Assembly: GCA_028873965.1 (NCBI GenBank)
Contig: JAPPMU010000024.1
Location: 144,933-208,932, forward strand
From: Chloroflexota bacterium
Lineage (GTDB): Bacteria > Chloroflexota > Dehalococcoidia > Lucifugimonadales > UBA3495
Length of the DNA stretch: 64,000 nucleotides
Direction of reading: 5' to 3'
A program made the translations under genes and the position numbers. Numbering within the stretch: the stretch's first letter is position 1; each line of letters opens with the position of its first letter. Shown here piece by piece: positions 50,491-60,249 of this stretch. The notes beneath the pieces were generated by a model that worked only from the letters and a program-made list of their open reading frames with translations, made no database searches and was not told the DNA's origin.

Positions 50491-51356
50491 TGGTTTCTCC
50501 CGCATCCCGTAGAGGCCCAAGAAGCAACACCGGCGGCAGGGGCGGCGAAGGCGGCCCCGAGCGTCGCGGAGGCCGCGGCGGCCGTGGCCGCGACCGCGAT
50601 CAGCGTCAGCGCGACGACGACAGCGGCGGCATGAACGAGCGGGTGGTCCACACCCGCCGCATCGCCAAGGTGGTCAAGGGTGGCCGCCGGCTCCGGTTCA
50701 ACGCCCTGGTGGTGGTTGGCGACGGCCAGGGGCGCGTGGGCGCCGGCATGGGCAAGGCGCTGGCCATCCCCGACGCCGTCCGCAAGGGAACCGCCGTGGC
50801 CCGGCGCAGCACCATCAGCATCCCCATCAAGGGCAGCACCATCCCCCACGAAATTTCCGTCCGCAAGGGGGCGTCCATCGTCATCATCAAGCCGGCCCCG
50901 CTGGGAACCGGCATCATCGCCGCCGGTGCGATGCGCGCCATGCTCGAATTGGGCGGCGTGCAGGACGTGGTGGGCAAGTCGCTGGGATCGCGTAACCCCA
51001 TCAACATCGTCCAAGCGACCCTGGAAGCCCTCAGCCTCCTGCGCGATCCTGAAACCGAACGCGCCAACCGGCTGGGGCTGACCCCGCCGGGGACCAACGG
51101 CGCCACCGCAACCGCTGCGCCGGACGCAGCGACTTCGGCCAGCGCCGAAACTCCGGCGCCCGCTGCCGAAGCCCCCACCGCAGAGGCGCCCGCTGCCGAG
51201 GCAGTTGCGGAACCCGCAGCCGAAGCGCCCACCGAAACCCCGGCGGCGGTTGCGGACGCTCCATCACCGGAGGCCGTCGCTGCCGACGAGCCGCCGCCCG
51301 CTGCGGAACCCGCAGCCGAGGCCCCGTCCGCAGAAGCCACCGACCCAGAGTCATAA
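50490..51356 (+). CDS. rpsE: 30S ribosomal protein S5 with long low-complexity tail
   Basis: This is a 288-residue S5, far above the usual 165-200. The N-terminal 48 residues are Gly/Arg/Asp-rich. The core has [40 protein letters not shown] and [18 protein letters not shown], then [20 protein letters not shown]. Residues from about 196 to 288 are an Ala/Pro/Glu/Thr tail ([20 protein letters not shown]) with no similarity to ribosomal proteins. S5 controls decoding accuracy; the tail would stick out from the 30S solvent side. Confidence 0.95.
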   Translation: MVSPASRRGPRSNTGGRGGEGGPERRGGRGGRGRDRDQRQRDDDSGGMNERVVHTRRIAKVVKGGRRLRFNALVVVGDGQGRVGAGMGKALAIPDAVRKGTAVARRSTISIPIKGSTIPHEISVRKGASIVIIKPAPLGTGIIAAGAMRAMLELGGVQDVVGKSLGSRNPINIVQATLEALSLLRDPETERANRLGLTPPGTNGATATAAPDAATSASAETPAPAAEAPTAEAPAAEAVAEPAAEAPTETPAAVADAPSPEAVAADEPPPAAEPAAEAPSAEATDPES

Positions 51357-51409
51357 ACACCCAAGCATTCACCACCTGCCGTTCGCGGCAGGCGGCAGGT
51401 AACACTCAT

Positions 51410-51592
51410 ATGGCACAGATCAAAATCACCTGGAAGAAAAGCTGTATCGGGCGTCCGTCCTACCAGCGGCGGATCGTGCAATCGCTCGGGCTCAAGCGGC
51501 TCAACCACTCGGTCGTCCATGAGGACAGTCCCACCATTCGGGGCATGGTCAACAAGGTCCAGCACCTGATAACCGTCGAGCCGGTCGAATAA
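51410..51592 (+). CDS. rpmD: 50S ribosomal protein L30
   Basis: This is a 60-residue L30: [40 protein letters not shown] and [15 protein letters not shown]. The length is normal. It follows the extended rpsE by 53 bp. Confidence 0.97.
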   Translation: MAQIKITWKKSCIGRPSYQRRIVQSLGLKRLNHSVVHEDSPTIRGMVNKVQHLITVEPVE

Positions 51593-51646
51593 CGGTCCAC
51601 CCTGACAAATTACGGCCGGACAGATTAGGGAGCGATTGCCACCATG

Positions 51647-52090
51647 ATGGAACACGAGATTACGCCGCCCCGGGGTGCGCGGCGGGCCCGCAAGCGGGTC
51701 GGTCGAGGCGACTCCGCCGGCGGCGGCAGCTACGCGGGCCGCGGCATGAAGGGTCAGAAATCCCGCTCCGGTCCCGGCCTCCGGCCCGGCTTTGAGGGCG
51801 GTCAAATGCCCTTGATCAAGGGTCTGCCCATGAAACGCGGATTCAACAACCGCTACAAGACCTACTACGCCCTGGTGGACCTGGAAACACTCCAGGAGCG
51901 GTTTGAAGCCAACACCCAGGTAACTCCCGAGTTGCTGCACCAGCTGGGCATAATCCGTCGCACCAGGTTGCCGGTGAAGGTGGTGGGCGACGGCGAACTG
52001 CAACAGCCGCTGACCGTGGCCGCGCACAAGTTCACCGCCTCGGCCCGCGCCAAGATCGAAGCGGCCGGCGGCACCGTTACCGAGCTCTAG
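51647..52090 (+). CDS. rplO: 50S ribosomal protein L15
   Basis: This is a 147-residue L15 (MEHEITPPRGARRARKRVGR) with the Gly/Arg-rich N-terminus GRGMKGQKSRSGPGLRPGFE and the globular end KVVGDGELQQPLTVAAHKFT. Two adjacent ATG codons (51644, 51647) are possible starts. It precedes secY in the usual spc order. Confidence 0.97.
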   Translation: MEHEITPPRGARRARKRVGRGDSAGGGSYAGRGMKGQKSRSGPGLRPGFEGGQMPLIKGLPMKRGFNNRYKTYYALVDLETLQERFEANTQVTPELLHQLGIIRRTRLPVKVVGDGELQQPLTVAAHKFTASARAKIEAAGGTVTEL

Positions 52091-52129
52091 CCTCGGCAAG
52101 CGGTTGGGACTGACGGGGCAAGGCGTGCC

Positions 52130-53461
52130 ATGATTCAGACTGAGGCCCAGGCAGGAGGTCGTTGGCCACGCCTGATACAGGCGGCCATCGACGCATTCAG
52201 CCTGCCCGACCTCCGGGCCAAGATCCTTTTCACCCTGGCGATGCTGGGCCTGTACCGGCTGGTCGCTCATATCCCCATTCCCGGCCTCGACACGGCCGCC
52301 CTGGAGCAGTTGTTCACCAACAACCAGCTCCTGGGGTTCCTGGACCTCTTCTCCGGCGGCGCGTTGAGTCGCATGAGCATCGTGGCGCTGGGCGTGTTCC
52401 CGTACATCACCGCGTCCATCATCATGCAGCTGCTGACGCCGGTGATCCCCCAGTTGCAGAACCTGTCGCGTGAGGGCGAAGCCGGGCGCATCAAGATGAA
52501 CCGCATCACCCACTGGGGAACGGTGCCCATCGCCATCGCGCAGGCATTCGCCCAGATGGTGCTGCTGCAACAGGCCGGCGTGCTCACCAACGTCGGGTTC
52601 GGCCCCGACTCTTTCCTGCCCACTTTGGCCGCGGTGCTGTCCCTGACCGCCGGCACCATGTTCCTGGTCTGGCTGGGTGAGCTGATCACCGAGCGCGGCA
52701 TCGGCAACGGCATCTCGCTGATCATCTTCGCCGGCATCGTGGTGGGCTTCCCCGGTCTGCTGGCCACTGGCTTCCTGGACCGCGACAACATCATCGGCGT
52801 CTTCTTCTTCGCCCTCATCGGCCTGCTGATCATCGCCCTGATCGTCGTGTTCAACGAGGCCCACCGCCGCATACCGGTGCAATACGGACGCAGCATCTTC
52901 AGAGGCGGCCAGATGTACCGCCAGTCGGGCTCCACGTACATCCCGCTGCGCATCAACTCGGCCGGCATGATCCCGCTGATCTTCGCCTTCTCCATCGTCA
53001 TCCTGCCCGGAACCGTCGCCCAGTACCTCAGTTCCGCCGGCGGTTTCGTCGGCAACCTCGCCGCCGACCTCCAGGTGGCCCTGAGCCCCACCGGCCCCAT
53101 CTACTGGGTGCTGGCGTTCTTCCTGGTGGTGGCCTTCACCTTCTTCTACACGCTGGTCGTGTTCCAGCAACAGAACATCGCGGAAAACCTGCAACGCAAC
53201 GGCGGCTTCGTTCTGGGCATCCGGCCGGGCCGGCCCACCCAGGAGTACCTGAACCGGGTGATCCTCCGCCTCACCATGGGCGGCGCGCTGTTCCTGGGCT
53301 TCATCGCCATCGTGCCCTACATCGCGTCCCTGGTCACCAACGTGGAGGCCATCGCCCTCAGCAGCACCAGCCTCCTGATCATGGTCGGCGTAGGTCTGGA
53401 CACCCTGCGGCAGCTGGAGGCCCAGCTCATGATGCGCAACTACGAAGGGTTCCTGCGATGA
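52130..53461 (+). CDS. secY: Protein translocase subunit SecY
   Basis: This is a 443-residue, ten-helix channel protein. It has IPIPGLDTAALEQLF and LFSGGALSRMSIVALGVFPY after TM1, the plug region, and RGIGNGISLIIFAGIVVG. The cytoplasmic loop EAHRRIPVQYGRSIFRGGQM binds SecA and ribosomes, and NPRR-like GIRPGRPTQEYLNRVILRLT precedes TM9. The 3' end overlaps adk by four bases. secE and secG are elsewhere. Confidence 0.97.
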   Translation: MIQTEAQAGGRWPRLIQAAIDAFSLPDLRAKILFTLAMLGLYRLVAHIPIPGLDTAALEQLFTNNQLLGFLDLFSGGALSRMSIVALGVFPYITASIIMQLLTPVIPQLQNLSREGEAGRIKMNRITHWGTVPIAIAQAFAQMVLLQQAGVLTNVGFGPDSFLPTLAAVLSLTAGTMFLVWLGELITERGIGNGISLIIFAGIVVGFPGLLATGFLDRDNIIGVFFFALIGLLIIALIVVFNEAHRRIPVQYGRSIFRGGQMYRQSGSTYIPLRINSAGMIPLIFAFSIVILPGTVAQYLSSAGGFVGNLAADLQVALSPTGPIYWVLAFFLVVAFTFFYTLVVFQQQNIAENLQRNGGFVLGIRPGRPTQEYLNRVILRLTMGGALFLGFIAIVPYIASLVTNVEAIALSSTSLLIMVGVGLDTLRQLEAQLMMRNYEGFLR

Positions 53462-54153
53462 CCGCCGCCAACGGCATCAGGCTGGTCCTGTTCGGCCCTC
53501 CGGGCGCGGGCAAGGGCACCCAGGCCCAGTTGCTCAAGGAGAGCCTGGGCATCGAACACGTCAGCTCCGGCGATCTCTTCCGGCACCACCTGTCCAATGG
53601 CACGGAACTGGGCGAGTTGGCCCGGGGATACATGAGCCGTGGCGAACTGGTTCCCGACGAGGTCACCATCGGCATGGTCATTGACCGGATCGGCGGGATT
53701 GCCGATTCCGCCGGATTCATGCTGGACGGCTTTCCCCGCAACACGGCCCAGGCCCAGGCCCTCGAAACCGCCCTTCTGGAGCGGGGCCAGCGCCTCGACC
53801 GCGTGGTCCACATCCAGGTGGAAAACGGTGAGCTGATCCGCCGACTCAGCAACCGCTACATATGCCGGGTCTGCCAACGACCCTACGCGCGCGACGCCGA
53901 CACCGGTGCGCCGCCCAAGAAGTGCGCCGACTGTCCCGACGGCGGCGACATCTATCAGAGAGAAGACGACACCGAGGGAGCGGTGGTCAACCGCTTGTCT
54001 GTCTACCATCAGGAGACCGCCCCGGTCCTGGAGTTCTACCGCCAGCGCGGTCTGCTCGCCGATGTTTCCGGCGAGCAGACAATCGATGCAGTGCATCACT
54101 CCGTGTTGCGGATTCTGAACGTTAGCGAATTGGGTGCGGTTTCAAAATCGTAG
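53458..54153 (+). CDS. adk: Adenylate kinase
   Basis: This 231-residue kinase interconverts ATP, AMP and ADP. The P-loop is GPPGAGKGTQ (about 13-22), the AMP site SSGDLFRHHL and the motif DGFPRNTAQA follow. The LID domain has four cysteines, YICRVCQRPY and PPKKCADCPDG, so it is the zinc-binding type. It is translationally coupled to secY. Confidence 0.97.
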   Translation: MTAANGIRLVLFGPPGAGKGTQAQLLKESLGIEHVSSGDLFRHHLSNGTELGELARGYMSRGELVPDEVTIGMVIDRIGGIADSAGFMLDGFPRNTAQAQALETALLERGQRLDRVVHIQVENGELIRRLSNRYICRVCQRPYARDADTGAPPKKCADCPDGGDIYQREDDTEGAVVNRLSVYHQETAPVLEFYRQRGLLADVSGEQTIDAVHHSVLRILNVSELGAVSKS

Positions 54154-54168
54154 TGGTTGAGGTATAAT
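54141..54168 (+). promoter_or_regulatory. Possible internal promoter before map
   Basis: TTCAAA (54141-54146) and TATAAT (54163-54168) are spaced by 16 bp. The -10 box ends 4 bp before the map ATG at 54173, so an mRNA from it would be leaderless. It overlaps the end of adk. Confidence 0.45.
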
Positions 54169-54172
54169 CACA

Positions 54173-54982
54173 ATGGTGAACAGTAAGCCCAAACGTAAAA
54201 CCGCCTCCAATTCGCCTTCGTCGTACACTGGTGGGATAACCATAAAGTCCCGCCGGGAACTGGAGGCTATGGAGCGTGCCGGCGCAATCGTAGGCGCCAC
54301 GCTGACGCTCCTCAAGAAATCGGTTGAACCCGGCATGACTACCGCCGATCTCAACCGGATCGCGGACAAGAACATCCGCAGCATGGGCGCAGTGCCCACG
54401 TTCCTCGGCTACCACGGGTTCCCCGGCGCCATCTGCGCCTCGGTCAACGAGGAGATCGTCCACGGCATCCCCGGCAAGCGGGTGCTCAAAGAGGGCGACA
54501 TCATCAAGATGGACTGCGGGGCGACCATCGATGGTTTCATCGGCGACGCCGCCATTTCGGTGGCCGTCGGCGAGATCACCGACGAAGCGCAACAGCTCAT
54601 GGACGATACTAACGCCAGCCTGTACGCCGGGATCGCCGCGGCCCAGCCGGGCAATCGCATCGGCGACATCGGTGCCGCGGTATCCGGTTACGCCATACCC
54701 CGCGGCTACGGAGTGGTTCGCCAGTTTGTCGGCCACGGCGTGGGTCGCTACCTCCATGAGGATCCGCAGGTGCCCAACTACGGCGAGGCCGGAAAGGGCG
54801 TTTTGCTGCGGCCGGGGATGTGCATCTGCATCGAGCCTATGCTGAACATCGGGACGGAAGACACCACCATACTGGACGACGACTGGACTGTAGTCACCGC
54901 CGACGGCGCGCTGTCCGCTCACTTCGAGCACACCCTGGCGATCACCGCCGACGGTCCCAAGATCCTGACCATGCACGACTGA
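54173..54982 (+). CDS. map: Methionine aminopeptidase, type I
   Basis: This 269-residue metalloprotease removes the initiator Met. The five metal ligands can be placed: Asp in [19 protein letters not shown] (two Asp), His in [14 protein letters not shown], Glu in CIEPML and Glu in AHFEHTLAI. Residues 1-25 are a basic polar lead absent from many homologues, and a later start is possible. It is followed by infA. Confidence 0.96.
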   Translation: MVNSKPKRKTASNSPSSYTGGITIKSRRELEAMERAGAIVGATLTLLKKSVEPGMTTADLNRIADKNIRSMGAVPTFLGYHGFPGAICASVNEEIVHGIPGKRVLKEGDIIKMDCGATIDGFIGDAAISVAVGEITDEAQQLMDDTNASLYAGIAAAQPGNRIGDIGAAVSGYAIPRGYGVVRQFVGHGVGRYLHEDPQVPNYGEAGKGVLLRPGMCICIEPMLNIGTEDTTILDDDWTVVTADGALSAHFEHTLAITADGPKILTMHD

Positions 54983-55043
54983 GAACACACAAGCGCCGCC
55001 GGATGGCCGACTACAGGCTGGCCGGGGTGAAGAAGGAAGGCTT

Positions 55044-55262
55044 ATGGCGAAGAAAGAAGCGATTGAAGTTGAGGCGCAGGTAACCGAAGCCCTGCCCAAC
55101 GGCATGTTCCGCGTGGAACTGCCCAACGAACACCAGGTCCTCGCCCACATCTCGGGCAAGATCCGCATGCACTTCATCCGGGTGCTGCCGGGCGACCGGG
55201 TGCTGGTGGAGTTGTCTCCCTATGACCTGAGTCGAGGCCGCATCACCTATCGCTTCAAGTAG
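55044..55262 (+). CDS. infA: Translation initiation factor IF-1
   Basis: This is a 72-residue OB-fold protein: [60 protein letters not shown] and the terminal RFK. GAAGGAGG-like AAGGAAGG precedes the ATG. It is in its standard place between map and rpmJ. Confidence 0.98.
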   Translation: MAKKEAIEVEAQVTEALPNGMFRVELPNEHQVLAHISGKIRMHFIRVLPGDRVLVELSPYDLSRGRITYRFK

Positions 55263-55283
55263 CCGGAGCCGCGGAGAATACCC

Positions 55284-55397
55284 ATGAAAGTGTCCGCATC
55301 GGTGAAGCCACGCTGCGACCGTTGCCGGGTGATCCGGCGCAAGGGCGTGGTGCGCATCATCTGCGTAAACAGCAAGCACGCGCAACGGCAGGGATAG
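55284..55397 (+). CDS. rpmJ: 50S ribosomal protein L36
   Basis: This is a 37-residue L36: [37 protein letters not shown]. The zinc ligands C11, C14, C27 and H32 are present. GCGGAG precedes the ATG. It is too short for ordinary gene calling but unmistakable by sequence and position. Confidence 0.96.
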   Translation: MKVSASVKPRCDRCRVIRRKGVVRIICVNSKHAQRQG

Positions 55398-55460
55398 CCC
55401 GACCCGGCGCAAGCCGGTTCGCCCATTCCACCACCGCAACCCAAGTTCAGGAGCGTAACC

Positions 55461-55853
55461 ATGGTCCGAATCGCCGGAGTCGACGTACCCGACCGCAAGC
55501 GCGCCCACATCGCGCTGCGCAGCATCTACGGCATTGGCCCCGCCAAGGCCATCGAAATCGTGAGCAAGGCCAACCTGGACACCGACATGCCCCCGCGCAT
55601 GAACGAACTCTCCGAGGTCGAGGTTGACCGCATCCGCGTCATCGTCGACCAGGACTACATCACCGAGGGTGACCTGCGCCGGGAACACAACGAGAACATT
55701 CGCCGGCTCATCGACATCGGCAGCTACCGGGGCCTGCGCCATCGCCGGAACCTCCCGGTGCACGGCCAGCGCACCCGCACCAACGCCCGCTCCCGCAAGG
55801 GCGCCCGGCGCACCGTGGCCGGCCGCGGTCGTCGCACCGGCGGCAAGAAGTAA
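55461..55853 (+). CDS. rpsM: 30S ribosomal protein S13
   Basis: This is a 130-residue S13: RIAGVDVPDRKRAHIALRSI, YGIGPAKA, the central coiled part DLRREHNENIRRLIDIGSYR and the C-terminal basic tail GQRTRTNARSRKGARRTVAG. It contacts P-site tRNA and bridges to L5. The length is normal. Confidence 0.98.
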   Translation: MVRIAGVDVPDRKRAHIALRSIYGIGPAKAIEIVSKANLDTDMPPRMNELSEVEVDRIRVIVDQDYITEGDLRREHNENIRRLIDIGSYRGLRHRRNLPVHGQRTRTNARSRKGARRTVAGRGRRTGGKK

Positions 55854-55915
55854 CCCTGGCCGCCGGCGTCTCAACCCGCCGCGTCACCCCCGCAATCTCC
55901 ACGAGGTAAGAACCC

Positions 55916-56299
55916 ATGCCCCGACCACGCGCACGTCGTCGCGAGCGGCGCTCCATCCCCCAGGGGCGCGCTTACATCTACTCCACGTTCAACAACACGC
56001 TGGTCAGCCTGACCGATCCCGACGGGAATGTCGTCGCCTCCACCAGCGCCGGCACCGCCGGCTTCCGCGGCTCACGCAAGGGCACGGCCTTCGCCGCCCA
56101 GCGCGCCGCCGAGCAGGCCGCCCGTCGCGGCGTGGACATGGGCATGCGCAACATCGACGTTTACATCAAGGGACCCGGATCCGGCCGCGAACCGGCGATC
56201 CGCGCCTTGCAGGCCGCCGGCCTGAACGTCTCCAGCATTCGCGACGTGACCCCCATCCCCCACAACGGCGTTCGCCCCCCCAAGCGTCGCCGCGTGTAG
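55916..56299 (+). CDS. rpsK: 30S ribosomal protein S11
   Basis: This is a 127-residue S11 with [40 protein letters not shown] and the C-terminal [19 protein letters not shown]. It forms part of the platform near the mRNA exit. The gap that follows carries a short repeat hairpin. Confidence 0.98.
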   Translation: MPRPRARRRERRSIPQGRAYIYSTFNNTLVSLTDPDGNVVASTSAGTAGFRGSRKGTAFAAQRAAEQAARRGVDMGMRNIDVYIKGPGSGREPAIRALQAAGLNVSSIRDVTPIPHNGVRPPKRRRV

Positions 56300-56325
56300 C
56301 CGGGCCGGAAGCTTGCAAACCCGCT

Positions 56326-56348
56326 CGTCCTGAGCTTGTCGAAGGACG
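56326..56348. repeat. Small hairpin repeat with loop GAGCTTGTCGA
   Basis: CGTCCT-GAGCTTGTCGA-AGGACG. The same 11-nt loop with a different but paired stem (TGGT/ACCA) occurs at 7090-7108, indicating a repeat family kept at the level of structure. Confidence 0.6.
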
Positions 56349-56378
56349 GACTACCACACCCCCTACGGAAAGACCAAC

Positions 56379-57005
56379 ATGGGCAGATATACCGGACCAT
56401 CGTGCCGCCTGTGCCGTCGCGCCGGCGAAAAGCTATTCCTGAAAGGCGACCGCTGCTTTTCCCCGCGCTGCGCCATCGAGCGCCGACACATCCCGCCCGG
56501 AGGCGGTGGCAACCGTCGCCGGCGCGTCTCCGATTACGGCGTTCACCTGCGCGAGAAGCAGAAGGCCCGGCAGATGTACGGCATCATGGAAAGCCAGTTC
56601 CGGAAGTACATGACCGACGCGTTCAACACGCCCGGCATCTCCGGCAACAACCTGCTCCGCACCCTGGAGCGGCGGCTGGACAACGTGATCTATCTGCTGG
56701 GGTTCGCCGATTCTCGCAAGCAGGCCCGCCAGATGGTCCAGCACGGCCACTTCGCCGTCAACGGCCGCAAGACCGACATCCCATCTTTCCTGGTGAAGCC
56801 GGGACAGACCATCGCCTGGACGGAAACCTCGCGCAAGCGCGAGTTCTTCGCCGACCGCACCGACGGCCTGCCCAAGCGGACCCTTCCCAGCTGGTTGACC
56901 CTCGACCTGACCCAGATGGAAGGTCAGGTGATCTCAATGCCGCCCGACAACGAACTGCCCGAAACCATCAACTCCCGCCTGATCGTCGAGTACTACTCAA
57001 GGTAA
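56379..57005 (+). CDS. rpsD: 30S ribosomal protein S4 (zinc-binding type)
   Basis: This is a 208-residue S4. Four N-terminal cysteines (GPSCRLCRR, DRCFSPRCAIERRHIPPG) form a zinc knuckle as in S4 of many non-proteobacteria. The S4 domain has LERRLDNVIYLLGFADSRKQ and QMVQHGHFAVNGRKTDIPSF. S4 starts 30S assembly and autoregulates the alpha operon in E. coli. rpoA follows eight bases later. Confidence 0.97.
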   Translation: MGRYTGPSCRLCRRAGEKLFLKGDRCFSPRCAIERRHIPPGGGGNRRRRVSDYGVHLREKQKARQMYGIMESQFRKYMTDAFNTPGISGNNLLRTLERRLDNVIYLLGFADSRKQARQMVQHGHFAVNGRKTDIPSFLVKPGQTIAWTETSRKREFFADRTDGLPKRTLPSWLTLDLTQMEGQVISMPPDNELPETINSRLIVEYYSR

Positions 57006-57013
57006 CTTGCGGC

Positions 57014-58102
57014 ATGTTAGATCCTCAAATCCTCCCGCCATTGCGGGATCCCGAACCCGAAATACCTTCCCCGTCCATCCGGGTGATCGACAGCAACGAT
57101 ACCTACGCGTGCGTCGCCCTGGAACCCCTGGAACGGGGATATGCCACCACCGTGGGCAACCCCCTGCGGCGCCTGCTGCTCAGCTCCATCCAGGGAACCG
57201 CCGTGACCTGGGTGAAGATTGAAGGCGTGCCTCACGAATACTCCGTCATACCCGGCGTCAAGGAAGAGGTCATGGACCTCCTCCTCAGCGTCAAGCGCAT
57301 CCGCATCCACGCCCTGTCCAAGCGCACCGGCAAGATGCGCCTGGACGTGACCGGCGAGGGCCGCGTCTGCGCCGGCGACATCGCCACCGCCAGCGACTAC
57401 CAGATCGTCAACCCCGAACTTCACCTGGCCACCCTGGACAACCCGGACGTGTCCCTGTCCATCGAGTTCAACGTGGAGCCGGGCAAGGGCTACCAGCAGG
57501 TGGCCCAGGGCGACAGCATGGCCGGCCTACCGGTGGGTGTCCTCCCAGTGGACGCCATCTACAACCCCGTCCGCAAGGTGGACTACTCCGTCGAGCGGAT
57601 GATGGTCGGTCAGCAAACCGACTGGGAACGGCTGATCCTGCAGGTATGGACCGACGGCGCGGTGAGCCCCCTGGCCGCCATCCAGGAAGCCTCCGAGAAC
57701 CTCGTCCAGCACTTCTTCATGTTCAACCAGCTGAGCCGTCCCGCCGACGTGCCGCTGGACGCGGGCAACCTCAACGTTGGCTCGGAAGTCTACCTGATGC
57801 CCATCGAGCGGCTGGACCTGTCCTCGCGCACTCTCAACTGCCTGAAGCGCGCCAAGCTGGACCGCGTCGGGCAGGTGCTCGACCTCAGCTCGGACGAACT
57901 GCTGAACATCCGCAACTTCGGACAGAAGTCCCTGGAAGAGTTGCAGGGCAAGCTGGCCGAATTGGGCGTCAGCTCGGCCCGGGTCAGTCAGGCCGCCAGC
58001 GAAGCCGGCCCCGACCTGGACGACGAAGATATGGACGACGTCGACACCCCACTGGTGTTCGACCCTGATGACGACGACCTGGATTACGACGACGGTGATT
58101 AG
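57014..58102 (+). CDS. rpoA: DNA-directed RNA polymerase subunit alpha
   Basis: This is a 362-residue alpha subunit starting at ATG 57014; a longer frame from 56336 runs through rpsD in another phase and is rejected. The N-terminal dimerisation domain has [40 protein letters not shown] and [20 protein letters not shown]. The C-terminal domain has [20 protein letters not shown] and [20 protein letters not shown]. The final 30 residues are strongly acidic ([20 protein letters not shown]), which is longer than usual. Confidence 0.97.
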   Translation: MLDPQILPPLRDPEPEIPSPSIRVIDSNDTYACVALEPLERGYATTVGNPLRRLLLSSIQGTAVTWVKIEGVPHEYSVIPGVKEEVMDLLLSVKRIRIHALSKRTGKMRLDVTGEGRVCAGDIATASDYQIVNPELHLATLDNPDVSLSIEFNVEPGKGYQQVAQGDSMAGLPVGVLPVDAIYNPVRKVDYSVERMMVGQQTDWERLILQVWTDGAVSPLAAIQEASENLVQHFFMFNQLSRPADVPLDAGNLNVGSEVYLMPIERLDLSSRTLNCLKRAKLDRVGQVLDLSSDELLNIRNFGQKSLEELQGKLAELGVSSARVSQAASEAGPDLDDEDMDDVDTPLVFDPDDDDLDYDDGD

Positions 58103-58104
58103 TC

Positions 58105-58458
58105 ATGCCTTCCCATCGCGTGGCCGGCCGCAAACTCAGCCGGTACAAGGACCAGCGCAAGGCGCTCCTGCGGGGTCTCACCGCAGACCTGATACGGCAC
58201 GAACGTATCACCACCACCCTGGCCAAGGCCAAGGAAACCCGGGTGATGACCGAAAAACTCATCACCCACGGCAAGAAGGGTACCCTCCACAACCGGCGGA
58301 CCGCCCTGAGCCGACTGCCCCAAAAGGACGTGGTGGCCAAGATTTTTGACGAACTCGGCCCCCGTTACGCTGAGCGGCCCGGCGGCTATACCCGCATCAT
58401 CAAGCTGGGACCCCGCCAGGGTGACGGTGCCTCGATGGCCGTTATCGAGCTCGTGTAA
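58105..58458 (+). CDS. rplQ: 50S ribosomal protein L17
   Basis: This is a 117-residue L17: [59 protein letters not shown] and [20 protein letters not shown]. It starts two bases after the rpoA stop. The length and order are standard. Confidence 0.97.
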   Translation: MPSHRVAGRKLSRYKDQRKALLRGLTADLIRHERITTTLAKAKETRVMTEKLITHGKKGTLHNRRTALSRLPQKDVVAKIFDELGPRYAERPGGYTRIIKLGPRQGDGASMAVIELV

Positions 58459-58507
58459 CGCCAGCGCGAAAACACCGATCGAGGAGCTGCCATCGTCCAA
58501 TAACCCC

Positions 58508-59332
58508 ATGACATCCCAACGCACCGTCGAGGCAGCGCAACGCCGCATCGCCCTGGTGGTGGCATACGAAGGCACCCAATACGCCGGCTTTCAGCTTCAG
58601 GCGGACGTCCCGACCATTCAGGGCGAGTTGGAAATGGCCTTCAGTCGTCTCACCGGCGAGAACGCCAGGGTACGAGGAGCCAGCCGCACCGATTCCGGAG
58701 CGCACGCCATCTTCCAGGTGGTGGACCTCCCCACCGGTTCCACCCACGAAACCCGCGTGATCATGGCGGCCATGAACCACTACCTGCCGGATGACATCCG
58801 CGTGATCACGGCCAGCGAGGTGCCCGAGGAATTCCACGCCAGGCGCAGCGCCACCAGGCGAGACTACCGGTACAGCATCGTCAATCGACCAGTACCGTCT
58901 CCTCTCCTCCGGCGCACTCACCACGAGGAATCAGCTCCATTGAACATCGACGCTATGCGAAGGGCCGCCCAAAGCCTGCTGGGTATCCGGGATTTCCGGC
59001 AAATTGCCACGGCGCATCCCGCCGATCAGAGCGCAGTACGGCAGGTGTTCCGGTGGGACGTGAAACGCCAGAGCGACGACCGGAATGTCATCGTCATTGA
59101 TTGCGCGGCTAACGGGTTCTTGAGGCATCAAATCAGGCGCGCCAACGCGGTACTGGTGGAGATAGGAAAAGGAAGACTGCCAATCCACGCGGTGCCCGAC
59201 GCTCTCGCCGGACGAACCCAACAACTGCACAACATCCCGACCCTCCCGGCGAAGGGACTTTGTCTGCAGCATGTACACTACCCCGAATTCAATCATCTGC
59301 TGAAGGTAGCCAGTTACCATGAAACGATCTAG
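58508..59332 (+). CDS. truA: tRNA pseudouridine(38-40) synthase
   Basis: This is a 274-residue TruA starting at ATG 58508 (MTSQRTVEAAQRRIALVVAY). The catalytic Asp62 is in GASRTDSGAHA, and the N-terminal YEGTQYAGFQLQADVPTIQG is typical. The later motif FLRHQIRRANAVLVEIGKGR is the usual FLYHMVR-M... region with several changes. It makes pseudouridine at positions 38-40 of the anticodon stem. The 3' end overlaps rplM by 14 bases. Confidence 0.94.
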   Translation: MTSQRTVEAAQRRIALVVAYEGTQYAGFQLQADVPTIQGELEMAFSRLTGENARVRGASRTDSGAHAIFQVVDLPTGSTHETRVIMAAMNHYLPDDIRVITASEVPEEFHARRSATRRDYRYSIVNRPVPSPLLRRTHHEESAPLNIDAMRRAAQSLLGIRDFRQIATAHPADQSAVRQVFRWDVKRQSDDRNVIVIDCAANGFLRHQIRRANAVLVEIGKGRLPIHAVPDALAGRTQQLHNIPTLPAKGLCLQHVHYPEFNHLLKVASYHETI

Positions 59333-59750
59333 CACTTACTTCGCCAAGGCCGGCGACGTGCCGGATACCTGGCGCGTCATCGACGCCACCGGCATCAGCC
59401 TGGGCCGACTGGCCCGTCAGGTGGCAGTGGCCCTCCAGGGCAAGGACCAGCCTACTTACACCCCCCACGTCATCACTGGGTGCCACGTTGTGGTCATCAA
59501 TGCCGACAAGGTACGCATCACCGGACGCAAGCTGACGCAGAAGATGTACTACCGGCACAGCGGCTACGTGGGCAACCTCAAGTCGTTCCTGATGCGCGAC
59601 ATGATGGAGGAACGCCCGGAGCGGGTGGTTCGCCTCGCCGTCAAGGGAATGCTACCCTCCAACAAGCAGGGCCGGCAGATGCTCCGCCGCCTGCGCGTCT
59701 ACGCCGGCGACCAGCATCCGCACGAAGCCCAGGTCGGCAGCGCCCAGTAG
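59319..59750 (+). CDS. rplM: 50S ribosomal protein L13
   Basis: This is a 143-residue L13: DVPDTWRVIDATGISLGRLA, VHVVVINADKVRITGRKLTQ-like core (CHVVVINADKVRITGRKLTQ), RHSGYVGNLKSFLMRDMMEE and AVKGMLPSNKQGRQMLRRLR. Its start lies inside the end of truA. It is followed by rpsI in the usual pair. Confidence 0.97.
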   Translation: MKRSSTYFAKAGDVPDTWRVIDATGISLGRLARQVAVALQGKDQPTYTPHVITGCHVVVINADKVRITGRKLTQKMYYRHSGYVGNLKSFLMRDMMEERPERVVRLAVKGMLPSNKQGRQMLRRLRVYAGDQHPHEAQVGSAQ

Positions 59751-59802
59751 CATCGCCAACGCTTTCAGACTATCGCCCACACAAGGCAGGTGACCAACCA
59801 AC

Positions 59803-60216
59803 ATGGTGACGCAAGTAGAACCGCAACCGCAGTACTTCTACGGGACCGGACGGCGCAAGAGCGCCATCGCCAAGGTGCGCATCTACCCCGACGACGGCAC
59901 CGCCATCATCGTCAATGACAAGCCCATGGAGGAGTACTTCAACTGGCTGCCGTGGCAGTCCACCGTGCGGGAACCCTTTGCGACGTCCGGGACCGTCGGC
60001 CGCTTTCGCGTCATGGCCAAGGTCACCGGCGGCGGCGTCAACGCCCAGGCCGAGGCCATCCGCCACGGCATCGCCCGCGCCCTGGTGGTCTTCGACCCCA
60101 ACCTGAAGCCCAGCCTGCGCCGCGCCGGCTTCATCACCCGCGACGCCCGCGTCAAGGAAAGCAAGAAGTACGGCCTGAAGCGCGCCCGCCGCGCCCCGCA
60201 ATACACCAAGCGGTAA
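59803..60216 (+). CDS. rpsI: 30S ribosomal protein S9
   Basis: This is a 137-residue S9 ending in KR, which contacts P-site tRNA (RAPQYTKR). It has YFYGTGRRKSAIAKVRIYPD, VTGGGVNAQAEAIRHGIARA and LRRAGFITRDARVKESKKYG. It is the last ribosomal gene of the super-operon. Confidence 0.98.
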   Translation: MVTQVEPQPQYFYGTGRRKSAIAKVRIYPDDGTAIIVNDKPMEEYFNWLPWQSTVREPFATSGTVGRFRVMAKVTGGGVNAQAEAIRHGIARALVVFDPNLKPSLRRAGFITRDARVKESKKYGLKRARRAPQYTKR

Positions 60217-60249
60217 GTCAGCTCCAGGGCGGCATTAGAGAGAGTATCC

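Noticed and set aside
50606..53194. 862-codon open frame on the minus strand
   Set aside because: It is antisense to rpsE, rpmD, rplO and secY, all with unmistakable products; the translation is low-complexity.
56336..57013. N-terminal extension of RpoA
   Set aside because: These codons overlap rpsD in a different phase; rpoA starts at 57014 with the normal alpha-subunit N-terminus.
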